Assembly: GCA_018711005.1 (NCBI GenBank)
Contig: DVIT01000027.1
Coordinates: 89,632-153,631, forward strand
Source: Candidatus Scybalocola faecigallinarum
Lineage (GTDB): Bacteria > Bacillota > Clostridia > Lachnospirales > Lachnospiraceae
Reading direction: 5' to 3'
Length of the DNA stretch: 64,000 nt
Shown: positions 41,797 to 49,829 of the stretch, piece after piece
Position numbering within the stretch: position 1 is the first letter of the stretch
Layout: each line of letters opens with the position of its first letter
Notes under the pieces: model-generated
What the model saw: the letters and a program-made list of their open reading frames with translations, nothing else
Told to the model about the DNA's origin: nothing
The model's database searches: none
Position numbers and translations under genes: made by a program

Positions 41797-41801
41797 GCCA
41801 G

Positions 41802-41830
41802 GTCTTTTATACAGGCTGCCTGCATATATT
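41802..41830 (+). promoter_or_regulatory. Candidate sigma-E promoter of the spoIIIA operon
   Basis: GTCTTTTA (41802-41809), 13 bases, CATATATT (41823-41830). The -10 matches the sigma-E consensus CATAYAAT at seven of eight; the -35 is weaker. spoIIIAA is a sigma-E gene in Bacillus. A GCCTGC/GCAGGC inverted pair overlaps it. Confidence 0.5.
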
Positions 41831-41856
41831 GATATGGAAAGCAGGCAGGTGAGAAT

Positions 41857-42819
41857 ATGAATATATCGATGGATGATGACGCAAAGAAAACTCAGCTGTG
41901 CCGTATTTTTGCAGCTTCTTTGCGTCCTTTTTTTTGGCGGCTGAAATGCGATCTGGAGCGTTTGCAGGAAATCCGCTTAAGAGTCAACAGTCCCCTGATG
42001 ATCATTTATGATCACAGGGAAAGATTTTTATCCAGGGACGGACAGCTTAAAAAAGACGATACAGATGTGGTCACTGTGGATCACGCACAGATCCAGGAGA
42101 CAATGGAATATATCAGTGATTACTCCCTGTATGCTTATGAGGATGAGATCCGCCAGGGCTTTATTACGATCCAGGGCGGCCACCGGGTGGGCATTGCGGG
42201 AAAAATCGTCCTGGAAGATGGGAAAATAAAAAATATTAAATACATTTCATTTATTAATATACGTCTGTCCCACCAAATCCCCGGCTGCGCGGATCCGGTC
42301 ATGCCCTATATTAAATCCGGAAGCACCCTGTACCACACGTTGATCATTTCGCCGCCCCGATGCGGCAAAACAACGCTGCTGAGGGATATTGTCCGCCAGA
42401 TTTCCCAAAGCCCGGACGGCATTAATGTGGGGGTGGTGGATGAACGGTCGGAGATTGCCGCCTGTTATATGGGCGTTCCCCAAAATGATGTGGGGATCCG
42501 CACGGATGTGCTGGATTGCTGTCCAAAGGCGGAAGGAATGATGATGCTCATCCGTTCCATGTCGCCCCAGGTGATCGCTGTGGATGAGGTAGGCAGCAGG
42601 AAGGATCTTAAGGCCATTGAATATGTGATCAACTGCGGCTGCAAATTGATCGCCACCGTCCACGGCAGTTCTGTAGATGATTTGAGGAGCCGTCCGGTAC
42701 TGCGCCGGCTGGTGGAGGAGCGTTTGTTTGAGCGCTATGTGGTGTTGGGCGATCTGTCCCGGGCCGGATGTATAGGAGCGGTGTTTGATGCCTTTGGATG
42801 TAATCTCCTTCGCCCTTAA
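41857..42819 (+). CDS. spoIIIAA: Stage III sporulation protein AA (ATPase)
   Basis: 320 residues. Cytoplasmic secretion-type ATPase thought to power the channel between mother cell and forespore. Walker A PPRCGKTTLL near residue 165, preceded by the N-terminal domain (LQEIRLRVNSPLMI, GGHRVGIAGK) and followed by VGVVDERSEIAACYMG and AVDEVGSRKDLKAI. It opens the eight-gene spoIIIA operon, which is complete here. ATG at 41857 with GCAGGTGAG upstream; its end overlaps spoIIIAB. Confidence 0.97.
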   Translation: MNISMDDDAKKTQLCRIFAASLRPFFWRLKCDLERLQEIRLRVNSPLMIIYDHRERFLSRDGQLKKDDTDVVTVDHAQIQETMEYISDYSLYAYEDEIRQGFITIQGGHRVGIAGKIVLEDGKIKNIKYISFINIRLSHQIPGCADPVMPYIKSGSTLYHTLIISPPRCGKTTLLRDIVRQISQSPDGINVGVVDERSEIAACYMGVPQNDVGIRTDVLDCCPKAEGMMMLIRSMSPQVIAVDEVGSRKDLKAIEYVINCGCKLIATVHGSSVDDLRSRPVLRRLVEERLFERYVVLGDLSRAGCIGAVFDAFGCNLLRP

Positions 42820-43330
42820 GTTCGGGGGCGCGGTGTGTGTCCTGGCCGGATGCTGGGGAATGGGCTATGGGGTCTGCGCAGGCATGAATAAACGTCTGGC
42901 AGCCCTGAGAGAGTTTTACCGGCTGACACTGCACATGAAGGGAGAGATCCGCTGTATGTCAGAACCGGTCCCGGCAATGCTGGAGCATACGGCGCAAATG
43001 TCAGATCCGGTTTTCAGGGATTTTTTATTGAATGTCAGCCATACCTTGTATGAGGGCCACGGCAGGTCTCTGGCTTCCATATGGTCTGAAATGGCGGACC
43101 GTCATTTAAGAGGCGGGCCACTGACCGGGCAGGATATTGACCTGATCCGAAGGCTTGGGGAAATGCTTGGCAGCCGGGACACAAAGATGCAGCTGTCGGT
43201 TTTGGAGCTTTTTTTAGAGGAGCTTCAGACGGTTACGGACAAACTGTACAGGGAGATGGACAGTCAGAAAAAGGTTTATGGCGGCCTGTGGGTGCTGGGC
43301 GGGATATTTATTGTGATCCTATTTATCTGA
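42788..43330 (+). CDS. spoIIIAB: Stage III sporulation protein AB
   Basis: 180 residues. N-terminal membrane segment, helical middle (LREFYRLTLHMKGEIRCMSEPVPAML, RLGEMLGSRDTKMQL) and C-terminal segment LWVLGGIFIVILFI, resembling the GspF-like inner-membrane platform of type II secretion. It is part of the spoIIIAA-AH channel. The ATG at 42788 is preferred to the TTG one codon earlier. It overlaps spoIIIAA by 32 bases, so translation is coupled. Confidence 0.94.
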   Translation: MPLDVISFALKFGGAVCVLAGCWGMGYGVCAGMNKRLAALREFYRLTLHMKGEIRCMSEPVPAMLEHTAQMSDPVFRDFLLNVSHTLYEGHGRSLASIWSEMADRHLRGGPLTGQDIDLIRRLGEMLGSRDTKMQLSVLELFLEELQTVTDKLYREMDSQKKVYGGLWVLGGIFIVILFI

Positions 43331-43358
43331 TGCTCGTTTTTCATACGGGAGGAATTGT

Positions 43359-43553
43359 ATGACCATCAGTTTAATTTTTAAAATTGCCGCTGTGGGTATT
43401 TTGGTAACGATCCTCAGCCAGGTTTTAAAACATTCCGGACGGGACGAGCATGCCTTTATGATCAGCCTGGCCGGCCTGATCCTTGTCCTTTTGTGGATCG
43501 TTCCGTATATTTATGAGCTTTTTGAAACCATTCGTTCGCTTTTTGCTTTATAG
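43359..43553 (+). CDS. spoIIIAC: Stage III sporulation protein AC
   Basis: 64 residues, two membrane segments: FKIAAVGILVTILSQVLKHSGRDEHA and MISLAGLILVLLWIVPYIYELF. The motif KHSGRDEHA is conserved in the family. It is a small membrane component of the mother-cell side of the feeding-tube channel. ATG at 43359 with GGGAGG upstream. Confidence 0.95.
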   Translation: MTISLIFKIAAVGILVTILSQVLKHSGRDEHAFMISLAGLILVLLWIVPYIYELFETIRSLFAL

Positions 43554-43565
43554 GCAGGTGACAGG

Positions 43566-43952
43566 ATGACATTATTTAAAGCAGCCATACTGGGGATCTG
43601 TGCTGTGATCATTGCCCTTGGATTTAAATCCGTAAAGGGAGAATACTCAAGCCTTATCAGCCTGGCGGCCGGCGGGATTATTTTTTCATTTATTCTTGTT
43701 AAGATGGATTCCATGATCCAGGTCATACGTCAGATCGGCAGTTATATTTCTATTAATGAACAATATATAGGCATTTTGATCCGGGTGATCGGTATTTCCT
43801 ATATTTGCGAATTTTCGTCAGCCTTATGCAAAGATGCCGGGTATGCATCCATTGCATCCCAGATTGAAATGGCAGGCAAGCTGACGATTCTTGTGATGAG
43901 CATGCCTATCATCCTGGCCCTTTTGGATACAGTGGGGAGCTTTCTGCAATGA
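43566..43952 (+). CDS. spoIIIAD: Stage III sporulation protein AD
   Basis: 128 residues with three to four hydrophobic segments. EYSSLISLAAGGIIFSFIL and IRVIGISYICEFSSALCKDAGY are typical; the latter is strongly conserved. Membrane part of the SpoIIIA channel. It begins 12 bases after spoIIIAC and overlaps spoIIIAE by four bases (ATGA). Confidence 0.94.
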   Translation: MTLFKAAILGICAVIIALGFKSVKGEYSSLISLAAGGIIFSFILVKMDSMIQVIRQIGSYISINEQYIGILIRVIGISYICEFSSALCKDAGYASIASQIEMAGKLTILVMSMPIILALLDTVGSFLQ

Positions 43953-45181
43953 AGGGCTGCCGCAGGAAAATGGTTTTGCGCCTTGTTTTTTGCCTTGTGT
44001 TTGGACTTGCCCTGTGGTGGCAGGAACCTGCCGGCGTTTATGCCAAAACACCTTTGGAAACATATACGTCCGGCAAAACGGGCCCTGTCAGATCGTCCGC
44101 TTCGGATTATGAAGGCAGCCAGGGCGAGAGCTTTGGGCTGGGGGATTACGGCCAGATCCAGGCAGTGATCGATGAAACTGACAGTCAGAGTGCCATTTCC
44201 TTTTCAGAGATCGTCGCCAGCCTTTTTAACGGGGATCTGTCCATGACATTGGAGGGCATAGGCCAATATATTTATGACCATATTTTTTCGGAAATCGATG
44301 CCAACCGGAAATCTATTCTGCAGATCATGGGGATCGCCATTTTGGGGGCTGTGTTTACTAATTTTTCCGTGGCCTTTGCCAAAAATTATGTGGCCCGTAC
44401 CGGCTTTTATCTCACCTATATTATTTTATTTTCATTGCTTTTGACGGCATTTTTGGCCGCCTATTCGGTGGCCGGATCGGTGCTTGGCTTTTTGGTGGAA
44501 TTTATGAGCGCCCTGCTCCCGGCTTTTTGTACGGCTATTGCCTTTGCCTCGGGAACCGCCAGCGCAGCCGGATTTTACGGGGTGACGGCTCTGGCCATTA
44601 CAGCGGTGGACTGGCTGATCTGCCATGTCCTTTTGGGACTGATTCAGACCTATATGGTACTTTCCCTGGTCAATGAAATTTCCCGTGAGGATTATTTGTC
44701 CCGGCTGTGCGGCCTGATTCGCACGGTGATTTCATGGTCCTTAAAGACCATGCTGGGGCTGACCCTTGGCCTGAATATTATCCAGGGCATGGTACTCCCG
44801 GCCTTTGATTCCTTTAAAAATTCTGTATTCATGAAAGTATCCTCTATTATTCCGGGAATCGGCAGCGCCCTTAACGCTGCGGCCCGTACTGCCATCGGCT
44901 CAGGGGTGCTGATTAAAAATGCCATTGGCGCCGGAGGGCTTATTGTGATCATTATTATCTGCGCTGTGCCTTTAGTAAAGCTGGCGGTGATCACGCTGAT
45001 GTATAAGGTGGCGGAGGCGGTGATCCAGCCGGTGTCTGACGAACGCATTACCGAGTGCATCCGAATTACCGCAGACAGCGTGCTTTTGCTCCTTATGGCT
45101 GTGGGGACAGCCATCCTTCTTTTTGTTCTGTCTCTGGCTGTCATCGCCTCGGCATCCAATCTTTCTGTGGGAGGGGGATAA
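43949..45181 (+). CDS. spoIIIAE: Stage III sporulation protein AE
   Basis: 410 residues. N-terminal signal or anchor (residues ~8-28), an extracytoplasmic segment with SFSEIVASLFNGD, then a polytopic C-terminal half including FMSALLPAFCTAIAFASG, NIIQGMVLPAF and PLVKLAVITLMYKVAEAVIQPV. Large membrane component of the channel. Its TAA shares one base with the spoIIIAF ATG. Confidence 0.96.
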   Translation: MKGCRRKMVLRLVFCLVFGLALWWQEPAGVYAKTPLETYTSGKTGPVRSSASDYEGSQGESFGLGDYGQIQAVIDETDSQSAISFSEIVASLFNGDLSMTLEGIGQYIYDHIFSEIDANRKSILQIMGIAILGAVFTNFSVAFAKNYVARTGFYLTYIILFSLLLTAFLAAYSVAGSVLGFLVEFMSALLPAFCTAIAFASGTASAAGFYGVTALAITAVDWLICHVLLGLIQTYMVLSLVNEISREDYLSRLCGLIRTVISWSLKTMLGLTLGLNIIQGMVLPAFDSFKNSVFMKVSSIIPGIGSALNAAARTAIGSGVLIKNAIGAGGLIVIIIICAVPLVKLAVITLMYKVAEAVIQPVSDERITECIRITADSVLLLLMAVGTAILLFVLSLAVIASASNLSVGGG

Positions 45182-45888
45182 TGGAAGGGATTTTTTCCTG
45201 GGTAAGAAATGTTGTTATTTTTGTCCTTGTACTCTCATTGATCGAAGAAATACTGCCGGATGAGGATTATCGCAAATACATCCGGGCCGTGGCTGGCATG
45301 GTGTTTATCCTTGTTGTTTTTTCGCCCCTGCTGGAGCTGTTTAATGTGAGGGGTTCGGTGGATTATTTCTTTCAATGGGAAAGCTTTAAGACCGCCTTTT
45401 CCGGCAGTGACCTGGCGGATGGAGGAAATTTTGACGGGGATGCTCTGGAACAGGAGCGCCAGGCCCTTGTTTTAAATGAATATGAGGCTGCCTTAAAGGA
45501 GCAGATCCGGGTTCTTGTGGAAAATCAGGGCTATGGGGTAAAGGAGGTTGGGATTTCCGTGGAGGATAATGAGGACAGTGAAAATTTCGGGGCAGTCAAA
45601 GCCATTGTGGTATGTTTGCATCCGGAAGCTGATGGAATAGGATCCGGGGACGCCGGCCTTTCAGAAGACGCCGGTCGATCCGAGAAAACGATCACCGCCG
45701 TAGAGCCGGTGGTGATCGGCAGTGACAGTGATGGAGAAAATGTGGCTGACAGGGAGAAAGCTGCTGTGTCCATGGTGCCGGCAACCGGGGAGAAATATGT
45801 GGACCTGCGGCGGCTGCTATCTGAAAATTATGGGGTTCATATGAATTATATTTCCATTGTCTTTGAGGGCGGTGACCGTTTTGAGTAA
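45181..45888 (+). CDS. spoIIIAF: Stage III sporulation protein AF
   Basis: 235 residues. Two N-terminal membrane segments (VVIFVLVLSLIEEILP, AVAGMVFILVVFSPLLELF), then a periplasmic-type domain. An acidic/serine insert (about residues 155-190) lengthens it relative to shorter homologues. The C-terminus YGVHMNYISIVFEGG is typical. ATG at 45181 has GGGAGGGG directly upstream. Part of the channel. Confidence 0.93.
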   Translation: MEGIFSWVRNVVIFVLVLSLIEEILPDEDYRKYIRAVAGMVFILVVFSPLLELFNVRGSVDYFFQWESFKTAFSGSDLADGGNFDGDALEQERQALVLNEYEAALKEQIRVLVENQGYGVKEVGISVEDNEDSENFGAVKAIVVCLHPEADGIGSGDAGLSEDAGRSEKTITAVEPVVIGSDSDGENVADREKAAVSMVPATGEKYVDLRRLLSENYGVHMNYISIVFEGGDRFE

Positions 45889-46537
45889 GTGGATGGAAAA
45901 ACTTGCGGAAAGTTTTAAAAAGGATAAAAAGCGTTTCCTGCTGATCCTGGCTCTTACCGGTGTCCTGATCCTTGTGATCGCATGGCCGGTGTCCGATGGC
46001 GGCAGCGGGGAGAGTAACGCAGGCTTTGGACAAGGCAGCACATCCCCCAATAGTGCCGGTTCTGAAAATGGCGGTTCGGGTACGGTGTCTGCCTTAAATG
46101 GGGGAAGTCCGGGCAGTGATCAGACACTGGAAGAATATGTTGCCCTTTTAGAGGAGCGGCTGACAGAGCTTTTATCCAATATCAGCGGCGCGGGCAAGGT
46201 GCAGGTGATGATTACGGCCCGGGCCACAAGGGAGAAGGTCGTGGAGAAGGATGTTACCCAAAGCAGCGCCCGGGTTTCTGAAAGCGACAGTAATGGAGGA
46301 ACCCGGGTAACGGATGAGAGCAGCTATTCGGAAACGTCCCTTTACACAGGAAGTACATCGGGCCAGGGCAGCGGCGAACCCTATGTGGTGAAAGAGCTGG
46401 TGCCTGAAATCGAGGGCGTGGTGGTGGCTGCACAGGGGGCAGAGGATGAATATGTGATTGATGAAATTACACAGGCTGTAAGCGTTCTATTTGATCTTCC
46501 CGTGCATAAAATTAAAGTAGTAAAAATGGAATCTTAG
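45881..46537 (+). CDS. spoIIIAG: Stage III sporulation protein AG
   Basis: About 218 residues. N-terminal anchor FLLILALTGVLILVIAWP, then a Gly/Ser-rich linker and a ring-building (YscJ/FliF-like) domain: LEERLTELLSNISGAGKVQVMITA, then EIEGVVVAAQGAEDEYVIDEITQAVSVLFDLPVHKIKVV. SpoIIIAG forms a large ring in the intermembrane space. TTG at 45881 is preferred because GGCGGTGA lies six bases upstream; an ATG at 45893 is an alternative. The start overlaps the spoIIIAF stop. Confidence 0.93.
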   Translation: MSKWMEKLAESFKKDKKRFLLILALTGVLILVIAWPVSDGGSGESNAGFGQGSTSPNSAGSENGGSGTVSALNGGSPGSDQTLEEYVALLEERLTELLSNISGAGKVQVMITARATREKVVEKDVTQSSARVSESDSNGGTRVTDESSYSETSLYTGSTSGQGSGEPYVVKELVPEIEGVVVAAQGAEDEYVIDEITQAVSVLFDLPVHKIKVVKMES

Positions 46538-46551
46538 CAGGAGGGAAAGCA

Positions 46552-47244
46552 TTGAAAAGGATTTTCAGGAAAAATCAGGTGATCATCACATCCCTTGTGA
46601 TCATGATCATTGTCGCCGGATACTTAAATTTTACGGCGGACAAAGTGACGACCACCCAGGATGAAGGCAGTGTGAATACAGTGACTCAAAATGTGGATGA
46701 TCTGGGCAATATTGCGTCCGGCGATGACGGTGAAGATACGCTGATCGATGTGGATGTGGCGCCGGAGGAAGATTTGAGCCAGGTTATGGACAGCGGGGAT
46801 GCTGTGGCTGAAAATGTAACAGAGGATGACATCGGCAATGTGGAGGATATTGGCGAGGCTGTACTTACAAGCACCACATCACCGGCAGCGGTGAATTTCT
46901 GTTCTGCAGCGCGGCTTTCCAGAGAACAGACCCGTTCAAAAAATAAGGAAACCCTGCAGCAGGTCATTGACAATGAAAATGTTGCTGCCGAGATCCGGGA
47001 GGAAGCGTCCAATGATCTGATTGAGCTGACCAATATGGCAGAAAAGGAGCTGGCTGCGGAAACACTGCTGGAGGCCAAGGGCTTTGCCAATTCGGTGGTC
47101 AGTATTAACGATGAAAGCGTAGACGTGGTCATCTGCCTGGAAACGCTGACAGACGCTCAGAAAGCCCAGATTGAAGATATTGTAACAAGAAAAACTGAAT
47201 GTACAACAGACAAAATCGTCATAACGACGCTTAAAAGCGAATAA
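46552..47244 (+). CDS. spoIIIAH: Stage III sporulation protein AH
   Basis: 230 residues. TTG start with AGGAGGG upstream. N-terminal membrane segment (VIITSLVIMIIVAGYLNF), acidic low-complexity linker, then the conserved extracellular domain SREQTRSKNKETLQQVIDN, MAEKELAAETLLEAKGFANSVVSI and a beta-rich end. It binds forespore SpoIIQ to bridge the two membranes; SpoIIQ is not in the window. Last gene of the operon. Confidence 0.95.
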   Translation: MKRIFRKNQVIITSLVIMIIVAGYLNFTADKVTTTQDEGSVNTVTQNVDDLGNIASGDDGEDTLIDVDVAPEEDLSQVMDSGDAVAENVTEDDIGNVEDIGEAVLTSTTSPAAVNFCSAARLSREQTRSKNKETLQQVIDNENVAAEIREEASNDLIELTNMAEKELAAETLLEAKGFANSVVSINDESVDVVICLETLTDAQKAQIEDIVTRKTECTTDKIVITTLKSE

Positions 47245-47249
47245 ACACT

Positions 47250-47277
47250 TTGCAAACCGTGCAAACTTTGTTATAAT
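47250..47277 (+). promoter_or_regulatory. Promoter of the Asp23-family gene
   Basis: TTGCAA (47250-47255), 16 bases, TATAAT (47272-47277). It begins a roughly 140-base leader with strong secondary structure. Confidence 0.7.
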
Positions 47278-47289
47278 TAGGCTATGCAT

Positions 47290-47344
47290 ATCTGTGGAGT
47301 AAGGTCCGGAGACCTTTTTTTCCGGCAGGACCGGATCCGCAGAT
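47290..47344 (+). promoter_or_regulatory. Structured leader with alternative hairpins, possible attenuator
   Basis: Form 1: AAGGTC (47301-47306) pairs with GACCTT (47311-47316) followed by TTTTT, a short terminator-like hairpin. Form 2: ATCTGTGGA (47290-47298) pairs with TCCGCAGAT (47336-47344) and GGTCC (47303-47307) with GGACC (47328-47332). The two forms use the same GGTC bases and are mutually exclusive. The rest of the leader (47345-47415) is GC-rich with further GGC/GCC pairing. I do not recognise a known riboswitch or T-box in it. Confidence 0.45.
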
Positions 47345-47422
47345 AAACACGGCGCAAGCCGCAGCCAAAGACGGGAGCCGCCCGCAGCAGGCGCCAGGAT
47401 GATACAGATGGAGGTTGTTAAT

Positions 47423-47812
47423 ATGGCAAAAGAGCAGGAAGATAGAAGCACTTACAGGATCCAGGACGATGGTGTTGCCGGTAATGTGCGGATCTCTGAT
47501 GAAGTGATCACCATTATCGCAGGACTTGCCGCGACAGAAGTGACAGGTGTGGCATCCATGGCCGGAAATATTACCAATGAACTGGTTGCCAAGCTTGGAA
47601 AGAAAAACCTGTCCAAAGGTGTAAAAATTGAAATGAGCGATAATTCCCTTTCCGTAGATCTGGGGATCAACATCGAATACGGCTACAGTATTCCCGAAGT
47701 ATCCAGAGCTGTACAGGAAAGAGTTAAAAACGCCATCGAGACCATGACAGGTCTTAATGTATCCGAAGTAAATATTCGAGTTGCCGATGTGAACCTGGAA
47801 AATGATAAATAG
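47423..47812 (+). CDS. Asp23/Gls24 family envelope stress protein
   Basis: 129 residues. GNVRISDEVITIIAGLAATEVTGVASMAGNI and VDLGINIEYGYSIPEVSRAVQERVKNAIETMTGL are the family hallmarks. Relatives include staphylococcal Asp23 and Bacillus YqhY. YqhY lies next to nusB, and its loss in Bacillus perturbs acetyl-CoA carboxylase. The nusB that follows makes YqhY the closest analogy. The ATG at 47423 has GGAGG upstream. The gene is preceded by a promoter and a structured leader. Confidence 0.93.
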   Translation: MAKEQEDRSTYRIQDDGVAGNVRISDEVITIIAGLAATEVTGVASMAGNITNELVAKLGKKNLSKGVKIEMSDNSLSVDLGINIEYGYSIPEVSRAVQERVKNAIETMTGLNVSEVNIRVADVNLENDK

Positions 47813-47846
47813 TTGACCCCGCCGGCCCGCGGGAACAAAGACTTAA

Positions 47847-47890
47847 AAAAGCAGCTGACTGTCACCCTTCCAAGGACAGCAGCTGCTTTT
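47847..47890 (+). terminator. Terminator after the Asp23-family gene
   Basis: Long stem (47847-47863 with 47875-47890, one bulge) built on AAAAGCAGCTG/CAGCTGCTTTT, ending in TTTT. It is directly followed by repeat family B. Some read-through to nusB is likely unless another promoter lies in the repeat. Confidence 0.8.
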
Positions 47891-47968
47891 GCTTTGAGCA
47901 CTTAACGAAGCCAAGCGCAGCGCCGGCTGAGTTTAGTGCGAATGCACATCGCGACCCTTAGCGAGACG
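47888..47968. repeat. Dispersed repeat family B, copy 2
   Basis: TTTGCTTTGAGCACTTAACG, GGCTGAGTTTAGTGCGAATG and CACATCGCGACCCTTAGCGAG match 16422-16506 with a handful of substitutions and one 5-base difference. In both copies the element starts within a hairpin's T-rich end and lies about 40 bases before a gene. Confidence 0.8.
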
Positions 47969-48009
47969 GCCGCCACAAAAGCAGTTTATGAGAATGAAAG
48001 GACAAAAAC

Positions 48010-48405
48010 ATGAGCAGGAGAGAACTTAGAGAACATATATTCCGATTACTTTTCCGTGTGGAGTTCCACAGCAGGGAAGAAATGCCTGAACAGGGAGAAT
48101 TTTATTCCTGGCATTTAAAAGAGCCGGACGGCGTAGATGCGGAATACATACTTGAAAAAGTAAAACATATTATTGAAAAGCTGGATGAGCTGGATGAACG
48201 GATCAATGGAGTTGCCGTAGGATGGAAAACATCCCGTATGAGCAAGGTGGATCTGACCTTGCTTAGGCTGGCGCTGTTTGAGATCCTCTATGATGAGGAT
48301 GTGCCTACCGGCGTGGCTATTAATGAAGCTGTAGAGCTGGCAAAACGTTACGGCACAGATGAATCCTCATCCTTTATTAACGGCATTTTGGCCAAGTTTG
48401 CATGA
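48010..48405 (+). CDS. nusB: Transcription antitermination factor NusB
   Basis: 131 residues. All-helical RNA-binding protein that forms an antitermination complex with NusE/S10 on boxA, chiefly for rRNA operons. RRELREHIFRLLFRVEF at the N-terminus, then VDLTLLRLALFEILYDEDVPTGVAINEAVELAKRYG and SSFINGILAKFA are diagnostic. ATG at 48010 with AAAGGA upstream. It leads a run of nusB-xseA-xseB-ispA-dxs-tlyA-nadK with short gaps or overlaps, a classic Firmicutes order. Confidence 0.96.
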   Translation: MSRRELREHIFRLLFRVEFHSREEMPEQGEFYSWHLKEPDGVDAEYILEKVKHIIEKLDELDERINGVAVGWKTSRMSKVDLTLLRLALFEILYDEDVPTGVAINEAVELAKRYGTDESSSFINGILAKFA

Positions 48406-48412
48406 GGGACAT

Positions 48413-49657
48413 ATGAAAGAAATTTATTCTGTAGGCGCTTTAAATCAATATATTAAGCAGCTTTTTGTCAGTGATTACGGACTGAACAATATTTATGTGC
48501 GGGGGGAAGTATCCTACTGCAAGTACCATACCTCCGGGCATATTTATTTTACCATCAAGGATAAAAACAGCGCGCTGGCCTGTGTTATGTTCGCAGGAAA
48601 CCGGGGCGGCCTTGATTTCCGCCTTGGCGAGGGTCAGCAGGTGGTTGTATTCGGCAGCGTCAGCGTGTATGAAAGAGACGGAAAGTATCAGCTGTATGCC
48701 CGTCAGATCACACAAGACGGCCAGGGGCTTTTATATCAGAGGTTTGAAGCTTTAAAAAAACGTCTGGATGCTATGGGGTATTTTTCTTCAGAACATAAAA
48801 AGCAGATCCCGGCATATCCAAACAAGATCGGGATCGTAACAGCCAAGACCGGAGCTGCCATTCAGGATATTATTAATATTTCCACACGAAGGAATCCCTT
48901 TATCCAGCTGGTGCTTTATCCGGCCACGGTCCAGGGACAGGATGCGGCGCCCACCATTGCGGCAGGAATACGGGTCCTGGATGCCTATGGTGTGGACACG
49001 ATCATTGTGGGCCGGGGCGGCGGTTCCATGGAAGACTTGTGGGCCTTTAATGAAGAACTGGTGGCGGATGCGATTTTTAAGTGCCGTACCCCGGTCATTT
49101 CTGCCGTAGGTCATGAAACCGATGTGACGATCGCCGATTTTGTGGCAGACCTGCGGGCGCCGACCCCTTCTGCGGCAGCTGAGCTGGCTGTGCCGGATGT
49201 GAGGGAAATCCTTGGGCGGCTGTCGGATTACGAAGATACTTTGGACCAGCTGCTGTCATCGAAAGTCCATTTGTACCGCCAGTATGCAGAGCAGTACCGT
49301 CTCCGTCTGACCCATTTAAGTCCTCAGAACCGGATACGGGAGCAGCGGATGCGTTTAATGGACATGGAAGATCAGCTTAATTATCATGTGGAAAAGGTCC
49401 TGACCGTGAAAAAGCACCAGAGGGATCTTTTTATGGAACGGCTGGCCGGGCTTTCACCTCTGGCGCGCCTGTCCGGGGGCTATGCCTTTGTGACGGACGC
49501 CGGGAAAAACCTTGTGCGCAGCGTAGAACATATAAAATCCGGAGATATACTGACAATTTCCGTTACGGACGGGGATATTCAGGCAAAAGTGACAGAGACC
49601 AAGAAGGTAAGGAGGGATGCCCGTGGCCAAGGGAAAAACGCTGGAAGCAGCATTTGA
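48413..49657 (+). CDS. xseA: Exodeoxyribonuclease VII large subunit
   Basis: 414 residues. N-terminal OB fold (IYVRGEVSYCKYHTSGHIYFTIKD), catalytic region with IGIVTAKTGAAIQDI, VGRGGGSMEDLWAFNEE and AVGHETDVTIADFVADLRAPTPSAAAE, then a coiled-coil part. The enzyme degrades single-stranded DNA in mismatch and damage processing. ATG at 48413 follows GAGGG, eight bases after the nusB stop. The end overlaps xseB. Confidence 0.97.
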   Translation: MKEIYSVGALNQYIKQLFVSDYGLNNIYVRGEVSYCKYHTSGHIYFTIKDKNSALACVMFAGNRGGLDFRLGEGQQVVVFGSVSVYERDGKYQLYARQITQDGQGLLYQRFEALKKRLDAMGYFSSEHKKQIPAYPNKIGIVTAKTGAAIQDIINISTRRNPFIQLVLYPATVQGQDAAPTIAAGIRVLDAYGVDTIIVGRGGGSMEDLWAFNEELVADAIFKCRTPVISAVGHETDVTIADFVADLRAPTPSAAAELAVPDVREILGRLSDYEDTLDQLLSSKVHLYRQYAEQYRLRLTHLSPQNRIREQRMRLMDMEDQLNYHVEKVLTVKKHQRDLFMERLAGLSPLARLSGGYAFVTDAGKNLVRSVEHIKSGDILTISVTDGDIQAKVTETKKVRRDARGQGKNAGSSI

Positions 49658-49829
49658 AGAACTGGACGAGACCATTGCGGCTTTAGAGGATCCGGATGTA
49701 ACGTTAGATGAATCCCTGAAGCTGTACCAGCAGGGTATAAAGCTGCTGAAATTTTGTAATGATTCTATTGATAAGGTTGAAAAGAAAATCATTGAATTAA
49801 AAACAGAGGATGAAGAAAATGACATTTGA
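49623..49829 (+). CDS. xseB: Exodeoxyribonuclease VII small subunit
   Basis: 68 residues, helical. LEAAFEELDETIAALEDPDVTLDESLKLYQQGIKLLKFC is the family signature; the small subunit binds the XseA coiled coil in several copies. The GTG at 49623 has a better distance from AAGGAGGG than the ATG at 49617, which would add two residues. Overlaps xseA by 35 bases and ispA by 11 bases. Confidence 0.95.
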   Translation: MAKGKTLEAAFEELDETIAALEDPDVTLDESLKLYQQGIKLLKFCNDSIDKVEKKIIELKTEDEENDI

